DNA of 64,000 bases from Bryobacterales bacterium (lineage in GTDB: Bacteria; Acidobacteriota; Terriglobia; Bryobacterales; UBA6623), in assembly GCA_022823865.1 (NCBI GenBank), contig JAJEHF010000112.1, positions 1 to 64,000 of the forward strand, written 5' to 3'. How positions within the stretch are numbered: the stretch's first letter is position 1; every line of letters starts with the position of its first letter. A model generated the notes under the pieces. That model was given only the letters and a program-made list of their open reading frames with translations. It did not search any database and had not been told where the DNA came from. Positions 50,356-59,596 of this stretch are shown in pieces. The translations under genes and the position numbers were made by a program.

Positions 50356-51315
50356 ATGCGGATACTTGGAGCAATCATGCACGGCATACTCGCATGGATC
50401 TTGGCCATCGGTGCCGCAGCGATCCCGCTTGGTGCAGCTGCGGCGGAGCCGCCGACCAAGGAAATCAAGGATCTGGCGTTCGCGAAGCGGCCCGCCCAGG
50501 CGCGGGACCTGTTTGAAGAGAGCCGTCCGAAGGACCAGGTCCTTGGCGCCGAGTGGCTAGAGGCGATGTCGTGGGTTGGCCGCGCCGGTGCCATCGCTGG
50601 CGACTGGAATCAGGCGGCGGACTATTCCGAGCGCACCCTCGAGGGATGCGAAGTTCTCTTGGAAAGCCGAGCCTTGGATGCCGACCCGAACGGTCCCCTG
50701 TCGATCGCGACCGGAGCGGCAATCGAGACGCTGGGCAAGTTCTACGATGCGATGGGGGACCGGGGCCAAGCAGTCGCGTTCCTGCGCGAGCGCCGGCAGC
50801 AGTATGCCGACACGAGCATCGAGACCAGGCTGAACAAGAATCTGTTGCTCTTGGACTTGGCCGGCAAGCCGATGCCGCCTCTCGATACCAGCGAATGGTT
50901 GGGAGAGCGGCGATTCGAAGCTGCAGATCTTGCGGACAACGTGACGCTATTCTTCTTTTGGGCGCATTGGTGTGAAGACTGCGAAGCCCAGAAGCCTGTG
51001 CTGCTGCAATTGCAGCGTCGCTTTAGAGGCAAAGGCTTCCGAGTGGTAGCTCCCACGCGGCTGTACGGTTATGTCAAACGCGGTGATGGCGCCAGTCCGG
51101 ATGTCGAGCGCACCCATATCGAAAAGGGCAGCGTAGCCGATCATCTTTTGCTATCGAAAGTTCCTATACCGATCAGCGCCGAGAACTTCGTCGAGTTTGG
51201 AGTCAGCACAACGCCCACATTGGTGCTGGTAGATCGGCAGGGTGTGGTCCGGCTGTATAACCCAGGCTTCATGGAAGAGGAGGCCTTGGCCGAGCGCATA
51301 ACGACCCTGCTGTAA
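50356..51315 (+). CDS. TlpA-like thioredoxin-fold protein with N-terminal helical region
   Basis: 'NVTLFFFWAHWCEDCEAQKPVLLQLQRRFRGKGFRVVAPT', 'STTPTLVLVDRQGVVRLYNPG'; signal peptide. Confidence 0.85.
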   Translation: MRILGAIMHGILAWILAIGAAAIPLGAAAAEPPTKEIKDLAFAKRPAQARDLFEESRPKDQVLGAEWLEAMSWVGRAGAIAGDWNQAADYSERTLEGCEVLLESRALDADPNGPLSIATGAAIETLGKFYDAMGDRGQAVAFLRERRQQYADTSIETRLNKNLLLLDLAGKPMPPLDTSEWLGERRFEAADLADNVTLFFFWAHWCEDCEAQKPVLLQLQRRFRGKGFRVVAPTRLYGYVKRGDGASPDVERTHIEKGSVADHLLLSKVPIPISAENFVEFGVSTTPTLVLVDRQGVVRLYNPGFMEEEALAERITTLL

Positions 51316-51571
51316 GCGACACCGGGCTCCTTGGTTCGAGCAGAACAAAGAACACGTAGCAGTCCTGTGGGTAGTCAGATAGAAATGCCATAGGCGCTGA
51401 TCGCCGATCAACCGCTTCCCGCCCCCTCGCATCGGTCGGCCTCTGCGTACGCACGAATATCCGGGAAACCTCACTGCGCCGGGCGCAACAGGCGCTACCA
51501 CGCGATCGGGAGCCTGCGCGGATCAGGGATGAACGGAGTCTCCGCCTTCGAGTGATGCCTCGATGGCTGGC

Positions 51572-52516
51572 TCACGGCTCCACGGTATGGAGTAGCGACT
51601 TGCCGCTTAGTCCAAGGAGCAGGTTGCGGACCGAGATCTCTGCCATCTGGCGGCGAGTCTCGATCGTGGCGCTTCCGAGGTGCGGCAAGATCGTGACATT
51701 GTCCAATCCGAGCAGCGGATGATCTCTGGGCAACGGCTCGGGATCGGTCACGTCCAGCCCGGCACTGGCTATCTGTCTGTCTCGCAACGCCTCGTACAGC
51801 GCCTGCGTGTCGACGATAGGTCCACGGGCGATGTTGATCAGAGTCGCCGTCCGCTTCATCTTCCGCAGCGCCGCCGCGTCGATCAAGTGATGGGTCGCCT
51901 CGGTCAGCGGACACGTCAGCATCAGGTAGTCCGACTGCCCGAGCAGCTCCTCGAAGGATGCGTATTCCGCCCCCAGCTGCGTCTCGGCATCTGCGCGCCT
52001 GCGACGGTTGTGGTACATCACGCGCATGTCGAAGCCGCGCGCCCGGCGCGCGACTTGTGCGCCGATGTTTCCCAGGCCGACGATCCCCAGCGTGCTGGAA
52101 TGGGCCTCGCGCCCGAGCATGTAGCCCGGGTCATAGCGCAAGAATTCGGGCGAGCGGGCATAGCGGTCGCCCTCCACAACGCGCCGCGCCGCGGCTAGCA
52201 GCAGCGCCAGGCCGGTGTCGGCTGTGGCGCCGTCCAAGATGTTGGGCGTGTTGCCGACCGGGATGTCTCGATCATGGGCGTCGGCAACGTTGATGTGATC
52301 TACCCCGACGCCGTAGTTGCTGATCACCCGCACGCCGGGAAGCCCGTCTAGCATGGCCCCGTCCACGAGTGGGTGGCCGTACGTGTAAATGCCGTCGACC
52401 GGCGGTGGGACGTCACTTGCGGGCGAGGGCCACGGCAGGAATTCGACGTCTGCCCCCGCGAATCCGATGACGGTCTCGTCCAGCGGGCCGTCTGCGATCA
52501 CACGGAAGCAAGCCAC
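51572..52516 (-). CDS. D-2-hydroxyacid dehydrogenase (glyoxylate/hydroxypyruvate reductase-like)
   Basis: 'LGIVGLGNIGAQVARRARGFDMRVMYHNR', 'LINIARGPIVDTQALYEALRDRQIASAGLDVTDPEPLPRDHPLLGLDNVTILPHLGSAT'. Confidence 0.93.
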   Translation of the reverse strand: MACFRVIADGPLDETVIGFAGADVEFLPWPSPASDVPPPVDGIYTYGHPLVDGAMLDGLPGVRVISNYGVGVDHINVADAHDRDIPVGNTPNILDGATADTGLALLLAAARRVVEGDRYARSPEFLRYDPGYMLGREAHSSTLGIVGLGNIGAQVARRARGFDMRVMYHNRRRRADAETQLGAEYASFEELLGQSDYLMLTCPLTEATHHLIDAAALRKMKRTATLINIARGPIVDTQALYEALRDRQIASAGLDVTDPEPLPRDHPLLGLDNVTILPHLGSATIETRRQMAEISVRNLLLGLSGKSLLHTVEP

Positions 52517-52553
52517 GGGGAAGGGATATTGTAGGACGCCCCGGCCGGTCCGT

Positions 52554-53573
52554 TCAGGGCCTCGTCCAGTGCGTGACGCCTGCGACCAGCACGCGGCTCA
52601 CCCTGCCCTCCAGCGCCATGTAGTGCAGGTGTGAGAGCGATTCGGCCATCGCGAAGCGGCGGTCCAAGAGGTTGCGATCCTCTCCCCAGACCTGTCCGGC
52701 GATTGCGTACGCATTCTTCGGCTCGCTGTCCAGCGTCTCTGCAATGCTGTCGCAGCGATTCCTGTGGTGCTGGCGAGTGTTCTCGATCCACTCGCGGTGT
52801 CCTTCGAACGGTCTGCCGTGCGACGGGACGACGCGCTCCACCTCGAGCCGGTGGAGCGCGCTCAGCGTCTGGAAGTAATCGCCCAGCGGATCGTCTTGAT
52901 AGAACCAGTGCACGCCGATGTTGGGCGTGACGGTCGGCAAGATGGCATCGGTGGAGAACAGCACCTTCTGCTCGCGGCAGTAGAAACACAGCTGGGACGG
53001 GGAATGGCCCGGCGCCGGGATCGCTTCCAAGGTGCCGCCATCGAACTCGATCCGCTCGCCGTCCGCGATCCCTCCGTCAACGTCGATCCGCTCGCTGGTG
53101 TGCGACCCGGCCGCCGCCGAGCGGCGCATCTGTTCCACGTGCTCAACGGGCACTCCGTGGTCGAGCAAAAAGGCTGCCGCCTCGGCGAAGTACTTGCGAT
53201 CTGGGCCGAGCGGCCTGACGAGCTCGGCTTCTCCGAACGGCATTCGCACCGGCGCGGCGCAGCGTCGGCGCAGCTCGGCGGCTGCCCCGATATGGTCGGG
53301 GTGCAGGTGGCTGACCAAGATCTCTCGAATGGATCCCCAACCTGCGCCGACGGTTGCCAGCGACGCTTCCAGCGACTGCAGAGACTCGTCGGTGCGAATA
53401 CCGCTGTCGAGCAAGAGGTAGCCGTCCCCGCGCTTGAACAAGAACACGTTGACGCTGGCCAGCGTCCACGGCAGGGGCAGGCGAATCTGCCATGCGCCGT
53501 CAGCTGCGGGCCAGATCTTCGGCGGGGAAAGTTGCGAAGCCAAGGTGCGGAGGGGTGTCCGCGGCGGCCCCAC
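52554..53573 (-). CDS. MBL-fold metallohydrolase
   Basis: 'ILVSHLHPDHIGAAAEL', 'AIPAPGHSPSQLCFYCREQKVLFSTDAIL', 'VVPSHGRPF'. Confidence 0.92.
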   Translation of the reverse strand: MGPPRTPLRTLASQLSPPKIWPAADGAWQIRLPLPWTLASVNVFLFKRGDGYLLLDSGIRTDESLQSLEASLATVGAGWGSIREILVSHLHPDHIGAAAELRRRCAAPVRMPFGEAELVRPLGPDRKYFAEAAAFLLDHGVPVEHVEQMRRSAAAGSHTSERIDVDGGIADGERIEFDGGTLEAIPAPGHSPSQLCFYCREQKVLFSTDAILPTVTPNIGVHWFYQDDPLGDYFQTLSALHRLEVERVVPSHGRPFEGHREWIENTRQHHRNRCDSIAETLDSEPKNAYAIAGQVWGEDRNLLDRRFAMAESLSHLHYMALEGRVSRVLVAGVTHWTRP

Positions 53574-53638
53574 GGAAGTCCTATCTTATCAGCGGGTGTT
53601 CCGCGCTATGGTGATACTTTGGCTGTCGCCCGAGCCGG

Positions 53639-54757
53639 ATGCAAGCGTTTCTGAAACTGCTGGTCTGTGTCGTGGCGGCGTTGGCTGGGATCGCGCACGG
53701 CCAGACGCCGCAGAACGACGCGCTTCGATGCCGCTCCGCGACTCTCCGGCCCGGCCTCGATTTCGATTTCCGTTTTGTCGCAGGCCACTGGTTCAGCCTG
53801 CCGGTCAAGCAGTTCTGGCAACGCGAGGTGGACCTCCGGGTTGTCATGCAGGTTGAGCCCATCAACGGCACTCCCGGCAAGATGAAGCGCGTGGGACACC
53901 GCCTCCAGGCCACGCAGCCCGTTCCTCTAGGAGTCTCCGGAGAGTTCAACTTCCCGAGCGCGGTATCGCTCGGCATCGGAGAATACCGCAGCAGTTGGCG
54001 CATTAGTGATAGCGATGGAAGATCGTGCCAGGGAACCAGGGTGCTCAAGGCCAAGCTGTCGCGCAAGGAGCGCGGCATAGACGTAACGCTCAAGCCGGGC
54101 GAGATCGTGGACACGGCGATGCACATGTTTCGGAACGAAGAAGCGATCGAGCGGCCGCATCTGAGATCTGCGCGCAGATTGAAGATCTTCATCAGTTTGG
54201 ACGTGCTCGGCCGCCGAGGCCGCGTCGCCCGGACCCGCTTGGTCCACATCCTGCCCCACATCGCCGCGCTGCGACAGCTCGGGCGCAGCCAGAGCTTCAA
54301 CCAGTTCTCGGTTGTGGCGTTCAGTTTCGAGGACCAGCGCATCGTGGCTCGCCAGGACTACCGGCCCACCATCGACTTTTCTCCGCTGACCAAGATGATC
54401 CAGCAACTGCGGCCCGACGCCGTCGACTACCGCGACCTGATGCGGGGAAGCGAGATGGAGTTCTTCGGAGAAATGCTGGCCGAAGAACTGCGGTTTTCCG
54501 AGATTCCCGATGGCGTGGTCTTCATCGGTCATGAGATGAACTTCGGCAAGCGGCTGCCTTCCGATGTCCTGGCTGGCTACCGCGAACTGGGTATACCGGT
54601 AGCGTTCTTTGACGGCTCGCGCTTCGCCTGGACCGGGGCCATGGGCAAGTTTGTGCGTGCCATGGATGGTCGAGAGTTTGTGCTGCGCAGGCCATCCGAT
54701 CTGGCCAAGGCGATTTCAGGCTTTGAGTCGCGCGTGCAGGCATTGAGACCGCAATAG
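53639..54757 (+). CDS. Secreted protein of unknown function, possibly VWFA-related
   Basis: Signal peptide MQAFLKLLVCVVAALAGIAHG; 'LKIFISLDVLGRRGRVARTRLVHILPHIAALRQL...PDGVVFIGHEMNFGKRLPSDVLAGYRELGIPVAFF'. Confidence 0.7.
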   Translation: MQAFLKLLVCVVAALAGIAHGQTPQNDALRCRSATLRPGLDFDFRFVAGHWFSLPVKQFWQREVDLRVVMQVEPINGTPGKMKRVGHRLQATQPVPLGVSGEFNFPSAVSLGIGEYRSSWRISDSDGRSCQGTRVLKAKLSRKERGIDVTLKPGEIVDTAMHMFRNEEAIERPHLRSARRLKIFISLDVLGRRGRVARTRLVHILPHIAALRQLGRSQSFNQFSVVAFSFEDQRIVARQDYRPTIDFSPLTKMIQQLRPDAVDYRDLMRGSEMEFFGEMLAEELRFSEIPDGVVFIGHEMNFGKRLPSDVLAGYRELGIPVAFFDGSRFAWTGAMGKFVRAMDGREFVLRRPSDLAKAISGFESRVQALRPQ

Positions 54758-54854
54758 CGCCGGGCCCGATGCGGGTAGAGAACATGCGACCGGGATCGAG
54801 GCGAGTCCGTGGCGGGCCGAGCGCGAACGAGCCTCCAGCCGGGCAGGGGCGGCG

Positions 54855-57800
54855 ATGAGCGCGCTGCAGCGCCGTGACTTCTTGGCGTGGCTGACGGTCG
54901 GTGCCGCGTTCCGACCGAGTCCGCTGCCGGCAGCGGAGGAGTTCCCGGTGCAATTCCGCGAGCCCGGACCTTGCGGCGACCTGCGCGGCCTGGTCGATCC
55001 TGCCGGCGACGCCTTCGAGCTGGAAGCGCGCGGAATGAGAATCGAGCGGACTCTGGCTGCGATGCTGCCTGACGGCGAGCTGCCGCTGGCCCAAGGCTTC
55101 CGCGGCCCGTCCCCGATGCCTCTGGAATACGTCGGGGAAGGGCAGCTGCTCCAGGCGCGCTTCGGCCCGGGCCCGGAAGGCTTCGCCGCCGGCCTGCGGC
55201 GCTGGACAGCGGCGCTAGGCGAGGTGCGGCGAGCCGGATTTCACGCCCTCCCCGACGACGTTGTGCGATTCGAGGTCGCCTCGGAAACCGCGGGCGGCCT
55301 CGAATACCGCGTAGGCCAGTGGCGCATGGCTTGGACGGGCGAACGGCTCTCCGGATTCGAACCGATCGCCGAAACCGTCACGAAGTCGCCGCGGCCTTTG
55401 TTCGCTGACGTCACGGCGGAACTCTTCGGCCACCTCGACTCGTTTCGCTATCAGCTTGCGAAGGGGGTTCCCTACTGGCGCTCGAGGCTCGATCCGGCCT
55501 CCGGCATCGGAATCTACGGCAACCAAGGTGTGGCGGTCGGCGACATCGACGCTGACGGCTGGGACGAGCTGTACGTGTGCCAGCCGGGCGGCTTGCCTAA
55601 CCGGCTCTACAGCCGGGGGGCGGACGGGATCTGGGCCGACATCACGGATGAAGCGGGCGTCGGGGTGCTGGACAACACCGCCCAAGCGCTGTTCGTGGAC
55701 CTGAGGAACTTGGGGCGCCAGGACTTGGTCGTGCTAACATCCGCCGGGCCGCTGCTGTTCCTCAACGACGGCTCGGGCCGATTTCGTTTCCGCGAGAACG
55801 CCTTCCGGTTCAACCAGCGGGCCCAGGGCACGTTCGCAGGCATGGCCGCCGCCGACTATGATCGCGACGGCAAGCTGGACCTGTACCTGTGCTCGTATCT
55901 GTACTTCCAGAGCGAGGATCAGTACCGCTATCCCTCGCCCTATCACGACGCGCAGAACGGGCCGCCGAACTTCTTGTTCCGCAACGAGCTGCAAAGCGAC
56001 GGGGAAGGCGCCTTCGTCGACGTGACGGCGGAGTCGGGATTCGGCGAGAACAATGACCGCTACAGCTTCGCCGCGGCATGGTGCGACTACGACGAGGACG
56101 GCTGGCCCGAGCTCTACGTTGCCAACGACTTTGGCCGGAATAATCTCTACAAGTACTCGGACGGACGCTTCCGGGACATTGCCGAGGAGAAGGGCGTGGA
56201 GGATGTCGGACCGGGCATGAGCGCGGCTTGGTTCGACTACGACGGCGACGGGCGGTTGGACCTGTATGTCACGAACATGTGGACCGCCGCGGGACAGCGC
56301 GTGGCTCGCGATGCGGGGTTCGGGCCGGTCCGCGACGGCGCCCCGCCGGAGGCGTTCCACGGTCACACGAAAGGCAATTCGCTGTATCGCAACGTAGGCG
56401 GGGGATCGTTCGAGTACAGCGCGGCGAGGGAAGGGGTGGAGATGGGGCGCTGGTCGTGGTCCGGCGACGGATTCGACTTCGACCTGGACGGCACCCCCGA
56501 GATTCTCGTGACCGCCGGGATGATCACGCATTCGCCGGACAAGGACCTGTGCAGCTTTTTCTGGCGCCGGGTCGTGGCGCAATCGGCCTCGGACACAACT
56601 CCCGTGCCGGACTACGAGACAGGCTGGAACTGTCTCAATCAAATGGTCCGCGAGGACTTTAGCTGGAACGGCAACGAGCCCAACGTCTTCTATGCTCGGC
56701 GCGACGGCCGGTACCGCGATTTTTCCGGGATCTCCGGGCTCGACCTGCCCGCTGACAGCCGGGCCTTCGCCGTGACCGACCTCAGCGGCGATGGCGGCCC
56801 TGACTTGGTGCTCAAGAGTCGGCTCGGGCTGCAGCTGCGGGCCTTCCGCAACCAGTCGGCCGGAAATCGCAAGCCCTTGGTGGTCGAATTGGAGGGCACT
56901 CGCTCCAACCGAGACGCGATCGGGGCGATCGTCAAGGTGGAAACCGACGGCGGAACCCGCGCGCAGTCGCTGGCGGCCGGGTCCGGCTACGTTTCCCAGC
57001 ACACCAAGCGCCTCTCGTTCGGACTGGGCGAGCAAGAAGTCGCCCGCAGGGTGACGGTCCGGTGGCCGTCGGGAGCCGAGCAGGCCTTTGAGAACCTGGC
57101 GGCGGGCTATCGCTACCGCATTCGCGAAGGCGCGTCCGAGACCCAGGCTGCTCCTCTGGCGGCCGCCAGCGTTCTGGCAGAGCCCGTCCAGCCGCTCCAG
57201 CCCGACAACCGCCTCGTGTTCGAGCCGACCTGGCTGATGGATCCCGTGCCGCTGCCCGAGCCCGCCGAGCCAGGCTTTCTGATACTGACGGATGGCGGAC
57301 TGCCGAAAGCTCCTTCGACAGTGCCGTTCCAAGTCGTGGACTTGAGCGCTGCGCCGCCGGATCGAGCCGCCGCTTTCGCGATTTTTAGGAGGTATCTGTT
57401 CGACTACCGGACCGGACTCCGGCTGCCGCTGGTGATGCTGGTAGATTCCCAGAGCAAGGTTCACAAGGTCTATCCCGGCTTGCCGGACGAGGGGGAACTC
57501 CGCAGCGATCACGAGAGCCTTCTCGCCCGCACCCGCGATACGGGCCTGCCGTTCGAAGGGCGCTATTACGTGACTTCCGGCACGAGGAACCACTTCCGCA
57601 TGGGATCCGCTTTCTTGCAGGCGGGGTATCCGGCCCTCTCCCTGCCGTATCTGCGCGAAGCGGCAATGGCACCCGGGGGCAACTTCAAAGCATGGCTCGC
57701 GATCGGGCAGATCGAGCTTCAGGCAGGCAATCTCGCCGAATCCGAGACTTGGCTCGAGCGGGCTGCGTCACTGAACAGTGAATCGCCCCAGGTTTGGAAC

Positions 57801-58337
57801 AACCTAGGCGGCCTGGCCATGGCCCGCGAGGACTTTCTGACTGCCTCGGAGCACTTTCAACGCGCCCTGGACCTCAATGCGGACCTTCCGTACGCACTGG
57901 TTAACGCGGCCCAGGCACAGAGCCGCCTCGGCGATTCGCCCGAGGCGGAGAGGTTGCTGCGCCGGGCCTTGGATCTGGATGCCACTGACTCGGAAGCGGC
58001 CAACCAGCTCGGTCTTGTCTTGGCCAAGCAGGGGCGGCTGCACGACGCTCGCACCTACTTCCAGCGGGCGATCGAGAACCAGCGCGATCACATCGAAGCC
58101 ATCAACAACCTCGCGATCCTGTACGTCCAGCTTGGACAGGTCGGCGACGCCATTGCCGCCCTCCGCTTCGGGATCGAGCAAGCGCCGGACTTCGCTACGT
58201 CGTATATGAACTTGGCGCGTCTGCACGCCGACCGGGGCGACTACGAGAGTTCTAGGCAAGCGCTGCGGCAACTGCTGGAGCGCAGTCCCGAACACGCTGC
58301 CGCAAGGCAGGCGCTCTTGCAACTGCAGGGCCGCTGA
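54855..58337 (+). CDS. CRTAC1-like FG-GAP/ASPIC-UnbV protein with thioredoxin-like middle and C-terminal TPRs
   Basis: 'GVAVGDIDADGWDELYVCQPGGLPNRLY', 'MAAADYDRDGKLDLYLC', 'AWFDYDGDGRLDLYVTNMW', ASPIC-UnbV 'GSGYVSQHTKRLSFGLGEQEVARRVTVRWPSG', then TPRs; Tat-like 'QRRDFLAWLTVG'. Confidence 0.9.
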   Translation: MSALQRRDFLAWLTVGAAFRPSPLPAAEEFPVQFREPGPCGDLRGLVDPAGDAFELEARGMRIERTLAAMLPDGELPLAQGFRGPSPMPLEYVGEGQLLQARFGPGPEGFAAGLRRWTAALGEVRRAGFHALPDDVVRFEVASETAGGLEYRVGQWRMAWTGERLSGFEPIAETVTKSPRPLFADVTAELFGHLDSFRYQLAKGVPYWRSRLDPASGIGIYGNQGVAVGDIDADGWDELYVCQPGGLPNRLYSRGADGIWADITDEAGVGVLDNTAQALFVDLRNLGRQDLVVLTSAGPLLFLNDGSGRFRFRENAFRFNQRAQGTFAGMAAADYDRDGKLDLYLCSYLYFQSEDQYRYPSPYHDAQNGPPNFLFRNELQSDGEGAFVDVTAESGFGENNDRYSFAAAWCDYDEDGWPELYVANDFGRNNLYKYSDGRFRDIAEEKGVEDVGPGMSAAWFDYDGDGRLDLYVTNMWTAAGQRVARDAGFGPVRDGAPPEAFHGHTKGNSLYRNVGGGSFEYSAAREGVEMGRWSWSGDGFDFDLDGTPEILVTAGMITHSPDKDLCSFFWRRVVAQSASDTTPVPDYETGWNCLNQMVREDFSWNGNEPNVFYARRDGRYRDFSGISGLDLPADSRAFAVTDLSGDGGPDLVLKSRLGLQLRAFRNQSAGNRKPLVVELEGTRSNRDAIGAIVKVETDGGTRAQSLAAGSGYVSQHTKRLSFGLGEQEVARRVTVRWPSGAEQAFENLAAGYRYRIREGASETQAAPLAAASVLAEPVQPLQPDNRLVFEPTWLMDPVPLPEPAEPGFLILTDGGLPKAPSTVPFQVVDLSAAPPDRAAAFAIFRRYLFDYRTGLRLPLVMLVDSQSKVHKVYPGLPDEGELRSDHESLLARTRDTGLPFEGRYYVTSGTRNHFRMGSAFLQAGYPALSLPYLREAAMAPGGNFKAWLAIGQIELQAGNLAESETWLERAASLNSESPQVWNNLGGLAMAREDFLTASEHFQRALDLNADLPYALVNAAQAQSRLGDSPEAERLLRRALDLDATDSEAANQLGLVLAKQGRLHDARTYFQRAIENQRDHIEAINNLAILYVQLGQVGDAIAALRFGIEQAPDFATSYMNLARLHADRGDYESSRQALRQLLERSPEHAAARQALLQLQGR

Positions 58338-58355
58338 GCCCCTGCCAGCACCGGG

Positions 58356-59360
58356 CTAGGCGCCGACGAGACTCTGCCACCAACGGCTCGAGGAGCCGTC
58401 CGGGGCGGTCCAGCCGGGGCGCTCTTGGACATTGACCCAGACATGCACGTGGGGCGACCCGCGGAAATACCAGATCATCGTCGGGCTTTCCAGCTTCCAA
58501 ACGTCCCACACCCCGTCGTTGCCGAGGTCCATGTTCTGATAGAAGGCCATCGTCAGCCTTTCCACGCCTCCGGCCGCCTCGATATGACGCATGGCCTCGT
58601 CCCGGTCGCGCTTGCGGAACGGCGAGAGCAGGTCACTCAGGGTCTGGCTCACCAGCTGGCGCTGGTCTGCGGACATCTCCGAGACCGGCAAGCCGTCCGG
58701 GGAGGCAGATGGCACGGCCGTGTGCACGCTGCGCTCCCGCGGCGCCCTAGGCTGCAAGGCCAGCGCCCGCTGCTTGCCATCGAGTGCCTGGAATACTCCG
58801 TTGGCCTGCTGTGCCTGGAACCAGTACACGTTATTCGGGTGCGTCGGCTTCTCGTAGAAGCTCTCGCCTTCATGGCCGTAGAAGATCGGTCCGCCAAAGG
58901 CGGCGCCTTCCACCGAATCCCCGTCGCAACGGGCCGTGCAGTGCCGGCCGGTGATGACAAACTCGAACTTTCCCGAGCCCGGCGTCCCGAACAGTGCCAC
59001 GGATAGGTTGCGCACGCTGCCGAAGTCGTCTCGGATGTGCTTCTTGAGCGAGTCGGCGAACTCCGGCGCGTGCAGATCCATGAAGATCTGCTCGATCAGC
59101 GCCTGCTGGTCGGGATTGAAGAATCGGCCCACCCGAGCGTCCGTGATGTGCCAGTTGTTCTCTACCCGCGAGCGCAGCGGGCTGTCGAACGGCAGCACCA
59201 CCGTCTCGGCCTGTGCCGGTGTGAGGCTCTCGTGCAGCTGAGCGACCAGAGTCTCTGGCGTGGCGGGCGCGCCGAAAGCGGGACCCGCTCCCAGTGCCGA
59301 ACTTGCCAGAGCGGCCGTGCCCAAGAATTCACGCCGATTCAAGTCGCTGCGGGTCTTCAT
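58356..59360 (-). CDS. DUF3500-like secreted protein (Tat signal)
   Basis: Tat motif 'NRREFLGTAALASSALG'; 'FVITGRHCTARCDGDSVEGAAFGGPIFYGHE', 'IWYFRGSPHVHVWVNV'. Confidence 0.8.
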   Translation of the reverse strand: MKTRSDLNRREFLGTAALASSALGAGPAFGAPATPETLVAQLHESLTPAQAETVVLPFDSPLRSRVENNWHITDARVGRFFNPDQQALIEQIFMDLHAPEFADSLKKHIRDDFGSVRNLSVALFGTPGSGKFEFVITGRHCTARCDGDSVEGAAFGGPIFYGHEGESFYEKPTHPNNVYWFQAQQANGVFQALDGKQRALALQPRAPRERSVHTAVPSASPDGLPVSEMSADQRQLVSQTLSDLLSPFRKRDRDEAMRHIEAAGGVERLTMAFYQNMDLGNDGVWDVWKLESPTMIWYFRGSPHVHVWVNVQERPGWTAPDGSSSRWWQSLVGA

Positions 59361-59596
59361 GGTTGCTGTAAACAATGGCTAGCCCAATGCGGCGTTGGTT
59401 ACCCCCCACGGTGCCTTGATTTGCGGTCAATCGCTCCGCAGGCCCGCGCCGTCGCGCCGTGGCAGAAGAAGCTCCAGGCGGTACGATGTTGACCTCAGGC
59501 AAGAGGCCCGTGCCCGTGCCGGCGATGGTTCTGTCGGAATGAGCAGGACCGTCGCCGGAAAGTCTGCTGGCTGGTTCGAGAATACCCGCTGAAGGA

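Noticed and set aside
55734-57593. 619-aa minus-strand ORF
   Set aside because: Antisense to the FG-GAP/UnbV gene; shadow ORF.
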